Shown: positions 7,386 to 15,716 of the stretch, piece by piece | How positions within the stretch are numbered: the first letter of the stretch is position 1 | Layout of the letters: every line of letters begins with the position of its first letter | Assembly (NCBI RefSeq): GCF_002379365.1 | Contig: NZ_JQIU01000008.1 | Coordinates: 1,771,970 to 1,804,065 of the forward strand | Origin: Brachyspira sp. G79 | Lineage (GTDB): Bacteria; Spirochaetota; Brachyspiria; Brachyspirales; Brachyspiraceae | Reading direction: 5' to 3' | Length of the DNA stretch: 32,096 bases | Made by a program: the position numbers and the translations under genes | Notes under the pieces: model-generated | What the model was told of the DNA's origin: nothing | Seen by the model: the letters and a program-made list of their open reading frames with translations, nothing else | Database searches by the model: none

Positions 7386-9065
7386 CTAATAAGTCAATTT
7401 TTTTATTTCATTATACCATTTATTGAAATAATCTTTCAGTTCATCATAGCTTATCATAGATTTCTCAAATTTATCAATATGCCAAGGAGATATTAAATAA
7501 CCTAATTCTGATATATTATTTTTATTATTAACATCATCTATAAAATCATTGATTTTTTTTATAAGACTTTCTTTATCTATATTTTCTTTTATATAATTTT
7601 TTATTTTTATATTTTTAAGATTATTATTTTTTAGTATATTATTTTCATTATATATTTTTACATTATTAATTTCAGCCGATTCTTTGGTTAAAGTAAAAAT
7701 ATCAGACATACTTGAAATTTCCAAAACTAGGTTTTCAAAATGATTTTTATAGCTTAAAAGAGAAGAAGATGTATTTCTATAAATATTATCATAGCATTTA
7801 ATCTTCTGATTATCATTAAGTCTTTTATATTTATAAGTTTCAAAAGTTTTTAATTTGCTGCTATTTAGATAATCAAAAGCAGAGGCATTGGAATATGATG
7901 AATGACTTTTATCATCGGCATGACAAAAATCACATCCTGCAAGAAGTATGTATCTTGGATTAAGCATACAGGCTATTCTTAAAGCAGGCATTACTACGCT
8001 ACCTTCCATATAAAAATAAATGTTATTCTCGCTTTCATCTGTATCATTTATAGGATAAAGTATTTTCTCAAGACTTTCATCATGAGAAAAATAAAATATT
8101 CTCTCATCATCAATATGGGTAAGAGGATAAGGATAAGCACTGTGAGTAGTAAATATATTAATATCATTATTTTCTTTTTTAAGAAGCTCTGTAAGATATA
8201 TAGAAGAGTAAAAACCTCCGTCTGTAGAAACCACAGCATTTGGTTTTATATCATTTTTTATCAAAGTATTAAGAGCATGAGACAATACTATAATAAAATG
8301 AGTTTTGGATAATTCTCTTATTTTTTCTATATAATTATCTATAGATGCCCCAGCAGATACAAGAAGTACTGGAATCTCTTTATTTAAAATATTATGATAT
8401 GTTTTTATAGAATATCCTTGGCTAAAATGCATGTTATATAAGATATTGCGTGCCCATATAGGAGCAAAATAATAATTAGAAGTTAGAGACATTAATTTTT
8501 CTTTTATACTATTTGAGAGACATATATTAACATCATCATAATACTTAGTGCTTTCAGCATCTATATTTGAAGCTCTTACATGTCTTATATATATGATCTT
8601 TTTTGCATCGTTTTCATTCATATAAAAATTAAAAAAAGAATATATACTTTCTATATCTTCATTTAATATTATTATAACGTTTTCTAAATTTTTCTCTTTT
8701 ATATTTTCTAATATAAGTTTTACTATCTCAATATCTTTTTCTATTATTATAGCTTTATTATTTTTGTTTAAAGACAAAAAATATTCTATATGATAAAATG
8801 AAGCAATGGATAAAAATATGCCTATATGTTCATTATTATCTTTAATAAACTGACTTATTAATCTTTTAGCCTCTTCCATAGGAGCATAAGTTGAAGTAAG
8901 AGGCTTATTATTATATAAGACACTGAAAAGATTATTTTTTGCAGGTTTTAATTGGTATTTATTATCCGCCAAATTATAATTAATTAATTTTGTTACAGCC
9001 CTAAAATTATATTTATTTTTTTTTAATTGATCTATATTTTCATCAAATATAATGTTGTCAGTCAT
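7386..9065 (-). CDS. MAF-type motility accessory factor (DUF115), putative flagellin glycosyltransferase
   Basis: A 559-residue protein whose central domain matches the motility-associated factor / MptE-like DUF115 family. IPVLLVSAGASIDNYIEKIR (231-250) is the nucleotide-sugar-binding SAGxSLD motif, followed by FIIVLSHALNTLIKNDIKPN (257-276) and VVSTDGG (278-284). Later ILLAGCDFC fits the conserved second half. Members transfer nonulosonic acids or similar sugars to flagellin. Brachyspira flagellar sheath proteins are known glycoproteins, and a flaB gene lies 10 kb away. The N-terminal ~220 residues are variable and Asn/Lys-rich, as usual. The gene follows the M15 peptidase with a 31-nt gap, probably one transcript. 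The start is not supported by a clear Shine-Dalgarno sequence. Confidence 0.75.
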   Translation of the reverse strand: MTDNIIFDENIDQLKKNKYNFRAVTKLINYNLADNKYQLKPAKNNLFSVLYNNKPLTSTYAPMEEAKRLISQFIKDNNEHIGIFLSIASFYHIEYFLSLNKNNKAIIIEKDIEIVKLILENIKEKNLENVIIILNEDIESIYSFFNFYMNENDAKKIIYIRHVRASNIDAESTKYYDDVNICLSNSIKEKLMSLTSNYYFAPIWARNILYNMHFSQGYSIKTYHNILNKEIPVLLVSAGASIDNYIEKIRELSKTHFIIVLSHALNTLIKNDIKPNAVVSTDGGFYSSIYLTELLKKENNDINIFTTHSAYPYPLTHIDDERIFYFSHDESLEKILYPINDTDESENNIYFYMEGSVVMPALRIACMLNPRYILLAGCDFCHADDKSHSSYSNASAFDYLNSSKLKTFETYKYKRLNDNQKIKCYDNIYRNTSSSLLSYKNHFENLVLEISSMSDIFTLTKESAEINNVKIYNENNILKNNNLKNIKIKNYIKENIDKESLIKKINDFIDDVNNKNNISELGYLISPWHIDKFEKSMISYDELKDYFNKWYNEIKKLTY

Positions 9066-9096
9066 ATTGTCATTACTCTATAAGAATATTTAAGAA

Positions 9097-10191
9097 TTAG
9101 AATATACCATATTTCTCTATAAGTTCATAAGCGGTATCTTCATCATTTTTAAGATTATTATATATAATAAGTTCAGGTCTGTACTCAAAATGTATGGTAT
9201 CATAATTATGCCATTTCCCGCCCCATATAAAACCATATTTCTCAAATGTTTTTACTACAGATTTAGGAGGATGCCATCTCTTTTCATAAGGCACAGCATA
9301 CCAAGCCTTATTATTAACCCTAGTCCAAGCCCAATAAATTTGCTTTCCATTATTTTTTTTAGGCAAAGTATCAAAAGCAACCCCATAACTATGATAGCTT
9401 CTGCTTGCACTTTTTGAGATAATTTTCCAAACATATCCGCTTACAATTTTTAAAGAATCCAAGAACTCTTTGGCTTCCTGATTAGTCTGTGCTATTAATT
9501 TTACTTCTATACTCACATTAGAAAGAGATTCATATACGTAATCATGCACTCTTACTTTATATCCTAATATACTTTCTGTGCTTATATGTTTTACCAAAGA
9601 ACGTTCATTGGTACCATCATAAAGTGTGTCTAAAAATTTATTATTAATATATTTTGTATTATTTACCCTTTTTTTATAATAGTCCTGAAGCTCTTTAGTT
9701 CTCTCTGGAGTTTCTTTCTGAACTTCAGGCATTCCATCAACAGTATAAGAATAAAAACCAAAAGGTATATATGCATCCTGATTTGACATATCTTCATCAG
9801 TTAATAATTTTCCATTAGCCCAATTAAACCATATACCATCTAAATAAAAACCAAGTTCTCTGTTTTTAATGATAGGAGGGGATATTCTATTTGAATAAGC
9901 CAAATGCAAAGCTATAGTTTCTAAAGCACCAGGTCTTATTATAATATCCTTTCTTACTCTTTTTTTCTCTTCCTGAAGCTCTTGTTCTTTTAAATTAATA
10001 GAAAGATTAGGCATCATACTTTTTGTATTGTTAATATATATAATACCTACAGCAGAAATAGAAGAAACAATTACTATAATAAATGCTATCATAATAAATT
10101 TGTATTTAGAACTAGCTTTTATGATAAAGCTCATAAGTGCTAATGCCGCTAATATAGCAGCTATTACTAATACATATTGTAAAACTGTCAT
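9097..10191 (-). CDS. M15-family D-alanyl-D-alanine carboxypeptidase (VanY-like), membrane-anchored
   Basis: A 364-residue protein with two N-terminal hydrophobic segments (about 5-25 and 31-53), then a coiled, charged linker and a C-terminal M15 peptidase domain. Zinc ligands are visible: H267 and D274 in SYHSYGVAFDTLP (HxxGxAxD) and H334 in NYDTIHFEYRPEL, with the neighbouring E336 and D331. WGGKWHNYDTIHFEYRPEL is the classic D-Ala-D-Ala carboxypeptidase ending. It should act in the periplasm on peptidoglycan stem peptides. Its pairing with a MAF glycosyltransferase gene is unusual; local wall remodelling around periplasmic flagella would be one reading, but that is inference. All key residues are intact. 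Confidence 0.85.
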   Translation of the reverse strand: MTVLQYVLVIAAILAALALMSFIIKASSKYKFIMIAFIIVIVSSISAVGIIYINNTKSMMPNLSINLKEQELQEEKKRVRKDIIIRPGALETIALHLAYSNRISPPIIKNRELGFYLDGIWFNWANGKLLTDEDMSNQDAYIPFGFYSYTVDGMPEVQKETPERTKELQDYYKKRVNNTKYINNKFLDTLYDGTNERSLVKHISTESILGYKVRVHDYVYESLSNVSIEVKLIAQTNQEAKEFLDSLKIVSGYVWKIISKSASRSYHSYGVAFDTLPKKNNGKQIYWAWTRVNNKAWYAVPYEKRWHPPKSVVKTFEKYGFIWGGKWHNYDTIHFEYRPELIIYNNLKNDEDTAYELIEKYGIF

Positions 10192-10340
10192 AATATTTTT
10201 CTACTAACTCTATAATATATTTTTAGTTAACATAACGCTAAATATTAACATATTTTAAAAATTAATTCAAATTTATTATCGTTAAAAAAATCATCTTTAA
10301 TAGGAAGTTTTATCAATATAGAACAGGAAGAAAGAGAAAT

Positions 10341-10413
10341 TGGGCGATGACGGGCTCGAACCGCCGACCTAGTGCTTGTAAGGCACCCGCTCTCCCAGCT
10401 GAGCTAATCGCCC
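10341..10413 (-). tRNA. tRNA-Val (anticodon UAC)
   Basis: On the minus strand the 73-nt sequence folds as a standard cloverleaf. The acceptor GGGCGAT pairs with ATCGCCC. The D arm is GCTC/GAGC. The anticodon stem is GGTGC/GCACT with loop CTTACAA (anticodon TAC). The T arm is GGCGG-TTCGAGC-CCGTC. The discriminator is A and the 3' CCA is not encoded (the next bases are ATT). Anticodon UAC reads GUA and other Val codons. Confidence 0.95.
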
Positions 10414-10738
10414 TTTCGTTTTGAAATTATGTATTTATACTAACATGATATAAAAAAAAAGTCAAGCAATAAAACGTATATTTTTTTTAATTACATAAAA
10501 TATTAACTATATAGTTAATAGATAAAAAATATTTTTAATTGCATTAATTATTACAAATACAATCTTTAAAATTTATACCACTTTATATTAATTTAATTAA
10601 AATTTCAGCAAACTAATTAATTATAGTATAATTAATTACTATTATATAAAAAGTTTATCAAATATATATTGATAAAATAAAAAAAATGTTATTATATTAT
10701 ACTGTAAATATTATATAAGTAGAATATTATTAAAAATT
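10414..10738. other. AT-rich intergenic region between tRNA-Val and the 430-aa protein gene
   Basis: It holds the tRNA promoter on the minus strand and a perfect 20-bp palindrome at 10501-10520 (TATTAACTAT and its complement). For the rightward gene there is a possible promoter: TTGATA at 10669-10674, 17 nt, then TTATAT at 10692-10697. No gene is visible. Confidence 0.5.
10437..10465 (-). promoter_or_regulatory. Promoter of tRNA-Val
   Basis: On the minus strand, -35 TTGACT (10465-10460) is followed after 17 nt by TAGTAT (10442-10437). This places the start of transcription about 15 nt before the tRNA 5' end at 10413. The position and near-consensus boxes support it. Confidence 0.6.
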
Positions 10739-12031
10739 ATGAATATCGAGTTTTTACTTTCGGCCAGATTTGATAATAGAAGGGTTATCCCTACCCAAGA
10801 TAGATTATTCAAAGCGATAGTCTCTTCTTTAAATGAAGTTAATATCAATCCTCTTGTTATGCTCTCAGAGTTTTCTATAATAGAAGATGGTAACACTCTC
10901 ATATACTCATTTCATCCATCTTCAGACCCTATATATTTTGAGTTCAAAACTGATACTTTATTTATAACTATCAGTACTGGAACTTTCGGAGCTGGATATC
11001 ATAGATTTATAGTAGGAGTTTTGGATAGAATAGCTAGAAGACTTGATATTGAGTTTAAAGAAAATGACGCTCATAAAGATCCTAGCGGTTATTTTAGAAA
11101 CAGAAATTTTGAAGAGTTAAAAAAGTTTTTTATAAACTCATTAGCCAATTATGCCCAAATGCTTATAACTCATCATGATAATGGATTTAGTAATTTTATG
11201 ATATCTATGCCTTATGATTATCCTATGATAGAAAAAAGCTATTTTGCACTTTCTGCTTTAGGATATTGGGGTAAGAATTGGTTTACTGACTTTGTAGATG
11301 CAAGCGAAGAAGTAAGACTCAGCATGTCTGAAGAGTTCTTTATTTGGAATAATGAAGAGATGAATGCTAAATTCTGGTTTAAAAGCTTTATAAGTATGAT
11401 ATGGCTTTATTATCCTTTTAGAGAGATAATTGATAATAAAGAAAGAACTATGTATAAAAAAATTATGTATTCTTTTCAAGAATCATATAAAAAAGACCCT
11501 TCCCTAAAATACCCTTGGGATATATTAATAGATATAGCTTATTATTTAGATGATGAGAACTTGGCAAGATTTATAGAAAGCAAAAAAAATACTCATCAGC
11601 CTTCAGCAGAAATAGGATTTAGATTAGAAAATGCAAGATACTCTATAGCTGCAGGTTTTACTATAAGTCTTCCTATGCGTATGAATATTTTTAAAAATAA
11701 TAAAACTTTAATAGAGTTTAAAAATATTAATATATACATAGCAATGCAAGTATACTCTTTTGCTAATGATGAAACTGATGTTATTATGGAATATGTATTA
11801 AAGCAAATAGATATTGCTGGAGAAGATAAGGGAGAAGAACTAGATATAAAAGTAAAAAGTAGCAATATACAGAGCATAGTATATGAAAAAGAACTTGAAG
11901 ATGATGATTATATGATTACTGTTGCAGCTGCTGCTAAAAAACTAGCACTTCTTGCTTGGTTTACTTATACTGGGAAAGAAAATAGAGATACATGTATTGA
12001 GGCTATCAAATCTATCGAAGTAGAAAATTAA
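10739..12031 (+). CDS. Hypothetical cytoplasmic protein, 430 residues
   Basis: No signal peptide or membrane segment is seen. The N-terminal third contains SARFDNRRVIPTQDRLFKAI and mixed alpha/beta patterns (YFEFKTDTLFITISTGTFG). The middle is aromatic-rich and helical (FWFKSFISMIWLYYPFREI). The C-terminal part has VYSFANDETDVIMEYVLKQI and a helical ending with ITVAAAAKKLALLAWF. I do not recognise the family; the character is that of a conserved spirochaete protein, and no catalytic motif stands out. The start ATG has only a weak purine stretch upstream. It ends 107 nt before the FlgN-like gene, which has its own sigma-28-type promoter. Confidence 0.7.
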   Translation: MNIEFLLSARFDNRRVIPTQDRLFKAIVSSLNEVNINPLVMLSEFSIIEDGNTLIYSFHPSSDPIYFEFKTDTLFITISTGTFGAGYHRFIVGVLDRIARRLDIEFKENDAHKDPSGYFRNRNFEELKKFFINSLANYAQMLITHHDNGFSNFMISMPYDYPMIEKSYFALSALGYWGKNWFTDFVDASEEVRLSMSEEFFIWNNEEMNAKFWFKSFISMIWLYYPFREIIDNKERTMYKKIMYSFQESYKKDPSLKYPWDILIDIAYYLDDENLARFIESKKNTHQPSAEIGFRLENARYSIAAGFTISLPMRMNIFKNNKTLIEFKNINIYIAMQVYSFANDETDVIMEYVLKQIDIAGEDKGEELDIKVKSSNIQSIVYEKELEDDDYMITVAAAAKKLALLAWFTYTGKENRDTCIEAIKSIEVEN

Positions 12032-12053
12032 TCAACATTTATAAAAAATTATG

Positions 12054-12080
12054 TAAAGTAATCATAATAACTACCGATAA
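12054..12080 (+). promoter_or_regulatory. Sigma-28 (FliA/WhiG-type) flagellar promoter
   Basis: TAAA at 12054-12057, a 15-nt spacer, then ACCGATAA at 12073-12080. The flagellar sigma-28 consensus is TAAA-N15-GCCGATAA, so only one consensus position differs. It lies 58 bp before ATG 12139, whose product looks like a flagellar export chaperone. Confidence 0.75.
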
Positions 12081-12138
12081 TAAATTTGTAGTTAGCTTAA
12101 TAGAAATTTAAGTAACTATTAATTTAAAGGTGGTATTT

Positions 12139-12648
12139 ATGTTTAACTTATATGAAGAGCTTACAAAAATAGAGATACTTCTTTCCAAAGAGATAGAAGT
12201 TTATAAAATAATCTTAGAAGATGAAGAGAAAAAAGTTAATTCTATAATCAATACTAGACTGCAGGATATACATTTATACTGCGATCATCAAAATGAAAAA
12301 ATGACAGAAGCTAATGAACTTAGAAAATTAAGAGAAAGCATTATTGATTTGATAGTATTAAATAAATTCCCTCACCTCTCCGAAACAGCAACATTATCAG
12401 ATATTATTAGAAGAATACCTCTTAATAAAACTGCCAGAATATCTGCATTACGCCTTGAATTGGTTACTTTAATGGCTAGATTAAAACATCTCAATAAATT
12501 AGCTCCAAAACTTTTTGACGAGGCTTTAGACTTGTTTGCAAATATGAAAGAAGTTCTAAATGAAAGCAAAAAAGTTGGCTATAACAACAAAGGCAAAGAA
12601 CATGTTGTTAATAGAAAATTATCAGTTTTAGTAAATAAGCAAGTTTAA
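12139..12648 (+). CDS. FlgN-like flagellar export chaperone
   Basis: A 169-residue, almost entirely helical protein. The N-terminal half (LYEELTKIEILLSKEIEVYK, then LEDEEKKVNSIINTRLQDIH and ANELRKLRESIIDLI) has the heptad pattern and length of FlgN, which holds the hook-filament junction proteins FlgK/FlgL before export. The C-terminal half carries another helix pair and a basic tail. An upstream GTG (12130) overlaps the Shine-Dalgarno AGGTGG (12128-12133), so ATG 12139, 5 nt after it, is the better start. The sigma-28-type promoter upstream supports a late flagellar role. No flgK/flgL lies next to it here. An intrinsic terminator follows, so it is probably a single-gene unit. The FlgN assignment rests on pattern and promoter, not on an unmistakable motif. 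Confidence 0.6.
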   Translation: MFNLYEELTKIEILLSKEIEVYKIILEDEEKKVNSIINTRLQDIHLYCDHQNEKMTEANELRKLRESIIDLIVLNKFPHLSETATLSDIIRRIPLNKTARISALRLELVTLMARLKHLNKLAPKLFDEALDLFANMKEVLNESKKVGYNNKGKEHVVNRKLSVLVNKQV

Positions 12649-12671
12649 TATAGAATATTTATATCTTAATG

Positions 12672-12706
12672 AAACGTATGGCATTTTTATGTTATACGTT
12701 TTTTTT
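12672..12706 (+). terminator. Rho-independent terminator after the FlgN-like gene
   Basis: AAACGTAT (12672-12679) pairs with ATACGTTT (12694-12701) around a 14-nt loop, and T8 ends at 12706. Confidence 0.85.
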
Positions 12707-12853
12707 ACGCCTAAAAAATTATCTTTTTAAATTTAAAATATTTGCATAGCAGAGTTCTATTATAAATTATATTAAAATTACTACAAACAATAATAACTTT
12801 GAAACAATTCTATTTTTTATACAATCTATAATAAAAAAATTGTTCTGCTGATA

Positions 12854-12881
12854 TTGACAAGCATATTTAATTAATTATTAT
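12854..12881 (+). promoter_or_regulatory. Sigma-70-type promoter of the alcohol dehydrogenase gene
   Basis: -35 TTGACA (12854-12859), 16 nt, then -10 TATTAT (12876-12881). The GAGGAG ribosome-binding site and ATG 12917 follow. Confidence 0.6.
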
Positions 12882-12916
12882 TTAAATCTGTAAAATATAA
12901 AATTGAGGAGATTAAA

Positions 12917-13936
12917 ATGAGGGCGGCCGTATTTTATGAAAAACATAAAATTATTGTAGAAGATTTAAATATAAGAGAACCTAATGATAATGAAGTATTA
13001 GTAAGGGTAAAGTACTGCGGGGTATGCGGTACAGATGTTCATATATATGAAGGGGCAAAAGGGTCTACCGATGTCAATCCTCCAAGAATATTGGGGCATG
13101 AATTTTCAGGACAAGTAGAAAAAATAGGAAAAAATGTAACTAAAGTAAAAATAGGTGATAAGGTGGCAATTGACCCTAATGATTACTGTAATAACTGCTA
13201 TTATTGTAATAATGCAAAAAAACATCTATGCAGCAGCATGACAGCTGTAGGGGTATCTTTAAATGGAGGATTTGCAGAATATGCTTTGGTTAAGGAGAAT
13301 TTAGTTTTTAAGGTGGCAGACAGTGTTTCTTATGAAAGTGCTGCTATGACTGAACCTATTTCATGCTGTCTTCATGGTATTGATTTGATGAATATTAATC
13401 AAGGCGATACTGTAATGATAGTAGGTGCTGGAAACATTGGACTTATTATGATTCAGCTCGTAAAATACAAAGGGGCTGTTAATATTATAGCAGTTGAACC
13501 TATAGAAAAAAGAAGAGAGAAAGCAAAAAAATATGGTGCTAATATAGTGATAGATCCAGTTAATGATTGTACAGAAAATATATTAAAAGAAAATAATATA
13601 TTTAATATTGATAAGATTATAGATTGTGCAGGCAAAATACAGACAGCAGAATATTCTATTAAGTATGCAGGCAAAGGTGCTGAGGTAATGCTATTTGGAT
13701 TAACTTCTCCAGACGATGAGTTAAAAATAAAGCCTTTTGAACTATTCCAAAGAGAAATTACTATAAAAACTTCCTTTGTTAATCCTTATGCTTTTGAAAG
13801 GGCTATTCATTTACTTGAATCAAATATTATAAATGTATCAGATATCATAACAGATATTATAGAGCTTGAAAATATTAATGATGTATTTACAAAAAAATTA
13901 TATCTTAAAGACGGAAAGGTTTTGGTTAAAGCATAG
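12917..13936 (+). CDS. Zinc-dependent medium-chain alcohol/polyol dehydrogenase
   Basis: A 339-residue member of the zinc medium-chain dehydrogenase family (sorbitol / threonine / butanediol dehydrogenase branch). Catalytic zinc residues are C37 in CGVCGTD and H61-E62 in LGHEFSG, with E146 in MTEPISCCLHG. The structural zinc site is complete: C91, C94, C97 and C105. The Rossmann motif VGAGNIG (169-175) followed by AVEP (E194) favours NAD over NADP. It oxidises a secondary alcohol or polyol, or reduces the matching ketone; the exact substrate cannot be read. The length is normal and the gene stands alone between terminators. GAGGAG upstream supports the ATG. Confidence 0.85.
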   Translation: MRAAVFYEKHKIIVEDLNIREPNDNEVLVRVKYCGVCGTDVHIYEGAKGSTDVNPPRILGHEFSGQVEKIGKNVTKVKIGDKVAIDPNDYCNNCYYCNNAKKHLCSSMTAVGVSLNGGFAEYALVKENLVFKVADSVSYESAAMTEPISCCLHGIDLMNINQGDTVMIVGAGNIGLIMIQLVKYKGAVNIIAVEPIEKRREKAKKYGANIVIDPVNDCTENILKENNIFNIDKIIDCAGKIQTAEYSIKYAGKGAEVMLFGLTSPDDELKIKPFELFQREITIKTSFVNPYAFERAIHLLESNIINVSDIITDIIELENINDVFTKKLYLKDGKVLVKA

Positions 13937-13990
13937 ATTTTGTTTTGAATTAATAAATAGTAAAATTTGTAAAAAAAATATTAATATAAA

Positions 13991-14035
13991 ATTAAGCAGA
14001 AGTTACATATTAAAGTTTCATCTGCTTAATTTTTT
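13991..14035. terminator. Bidirectional intrinsic terminator between converging genes
   Basis: A perfect 10-bp stem, ATTAAGCAGA (13991-14000) with TCTGCTTAAT (14021-14030), has T6 on the plus side and a shorter T-run on the minus side. It can end both the dehydrogenase and the MATE transcripts. Confidence 0.8.
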
Positions 14036-14051
14036 ATATTATTAAGGTATT

Positions 14052-15440
14052 TTATGCATTGTTATAAGCAGCTTCTATATTATTATTTTCTTCTTCCAAT
14101 GCTTTTCTTTTCATTTTCCTGTAAATATAAATATACATAATTGTAGCCAATGCAACACTTACAATATCAGCTATAGGCTGAGCCCATATAATACCGTTTA
14201 TACCAAATAATTTAGTACCTATAAGTATTGTTGGTACAAATGCTATACCTTGTCTGCTTAATGAAAGCACTAGAGAAGGTATAGATTTTCCTAATGCTTG
14301 GAATGTAGACATAAATACAAACTGAAATCCTATTATAGGAGCTATGGCATAACTTGCCACTAAAAATTTTACCCCATAATCTATAACCTCTTCATTATTA
14401 ATAAATACTCCTACAGACCATCTTCCAAATATTAATGAAAGCCCTAGAAGTAAAAATCCTATTACAACACTTACAACACATGATATTTTTATAGCAGCGT
14501 TCATTCTTTTGTAGTTTTTAGAAGCAAAGTTATATCCTACAAAAGGCTGAAGACCTTGAGAAAGACCTATAAATACAAGTACAACAAGTGTAAATATTCT
14601 CTGAGCTACTCCAAGTCCTGCTACTACATTATCACTATATCCAGCAGCTAAATTATTTATAAGAACATTTGAAGCACTCATAAGTATATTGTTTATAGAA
14701 ACTGGTATTCCTATAGAAAACACATTGATAAGTATGTCTTTATGCATAGAAAAATCTTTTACATGTATTGATAGGAAAGATTTTTTTCTTAGTATATGAT
14801 ATATGTAGTATATAGTAGAGCATGCATTACCTACTATTGTGGCAAGAGCAGCACCAGCAACCCCCATATTCATATAAAGTATCATAATAGGGTCTAATAC
14901 TATATTAACTACAGTACCTATCATCATACCAATCATAGCTTCTTTTGAAGAGCCTTCAGCACGTACAATCTGCCCCATAGCCATTTGATTTACTACAAAA
15001 GGAGCTCCGAATGCCACTATTACTAGATAATCTTTAGAAAATTGATAAGTATTAGGGCTTGCACCTGATATTTTTAGTATATCTTTCATAAAAATCAAGT
15101 AAACAGCCATAGAAATAAATCCTACTATAATACTTGCATAAAAAGCAAAAGATGATATTTTTTTTACGCTATCATAATCTCTTAAGCCGAGTTTTCTCGA
15201 TATATAAGATCCTCCTCCTATACCAAAGATATTACCAAAAGCCATAAGAAGTAAATATATAGGCATACAAAGCGATACAGCAGCTACCTGATTAGGATCT
15301 CCAGTCTTTCCTACGAAAAAAGTATCTACCATATTATAAAAAACATTTACTAACATTCCTAGTATAGTTGGAAGTGCTAGCGTCATTAGAGCTTTATGTA
15401 CAGGATAATTTTCAAACAGTTCGATTTTTTTATCTGTCAT
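14052..15440 (-). CDS. MATE-family multidrug/cation antiporter
   Basis: A 462-residue protein with about 12 hydrophobic segments. It starts with ALMTLALPTILGMLVNVFYN and DTFFVGKTGDPNQVAAVSL, the characteristic first helices of MATE exporters. The second half repeats the pattern (IGIPVSINNILMSASNVLIN; GLSQGLQPFVGYNFASKNYK), as expected for the two-lobed fold. It is closest in feel to the MepA / DinF-like branch. Such pumps extrude cationic drugs or metabolites in exchange for Na+ or H+. AGGAGG 10 nt upstream fixes the start. A 22-bp perfect palindrome over the likely promoter suggests repression by a dimeric regulator. Length and domain order are normal. Confidence 0.9.
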   Translation of the reverse strand: MTDKKIELFENYPVHKALMTLALPTILGMLVNVFYNMVDTFFVGKTGDPNQVAAVSLCMPIYLLLMAFGNIFGIGGGSYISRKLGLRDYDSVKKISSFAFYASIIVGFISMAVYLIFMKDILKISGASPNTYQFSKDYLVIVAFGAPFVVNQMAMGQIVRAEGSSKEAMIGMMIGTVVNIVLDPIMILYMNMGVAGAALATIVGNACSTIYYIYHILRKKSFLSIHVKDFSMHKDILINVFSIGIPVSINNILMSASNVLINNLAAGYSDNVVAGLGVAQRIFTLVVLVFIGLSQGLQPFVGYNFASKNYKRMNAAIKISCVVSVVIGFLLLGLSLIFGRWSVGVFINNEEVIDYGVKFLVASYAIAPIIGFQFVFMSTFQALGKSIPSLVLSLSRQGIAFVPTILIGTKLFGINGIIWAQPIADIVSVALATIMYIYIYRKMKRKALEEENNNIEAAYNNA

Positions 15441-15470
15441 TTGTTAGTACCTCCTAATTTTTTATTGTAA

Positions 15471-15492
15471 AATATATAGTATACTATATATT
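15471..15492. promoter_or_regulatory. 22-bp perfect palindrome over the MATE promoter (candidate operator)
   Basis: The sequence AATATATAGTA followed by its exact reverse complement lies 31 bp upstream of the MATE start. On the minus strand it covers a -10-like TATACT (15483-15478), with TTGATA at 15504-15499, spacer 15 nt. Efflux genes of this type are commonly controlled by MarR- or TetR-family dimers binding such palindromes. No regulator gene is adjacent. Confidence 0.5.
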
Positions 15493-15660
15493 AAAATTTA
15501 TCAAGCAATATATAAGAAGAAATTTCTAATTTTTTTCAAAAAGTTATCAATTTTGCCTATTCTTATATAGATTATTAGTCATATTTAGAGTTTATCATGT
15601 AAAATATGTTTTATTATAGATTAAAATATAAAAAAATTTATTTAGTCATTATAATTTTTT

Positions 15661-15697
15661 ATAAAAAAAGAGGCATTATTAAAAATAATACCTCTTT
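15661..15697 (-). terminator. Rho-independent terminator of the YugP-like gene
   Basis: AAAGAGG (15667-15673) pairs with CCTCTTT (15691-15697). The stem is extended by ATTATT/AATAAT after one C-A mismatch. On the minus strand it is followed by a run of Ts. It lies just past the stop codon at 15717. Confidence 0.8.
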
Positions 15698-15716
15698 ACT
15701 TTTATTTAATATTAAA

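Noticed and set aside
12130-12138. GTG 12130 as start of the FlgN-like gene
   Set aside because: The GTG is part of the Shine-Dalgarno sequence itself; ATG 12139 has correct spacing.
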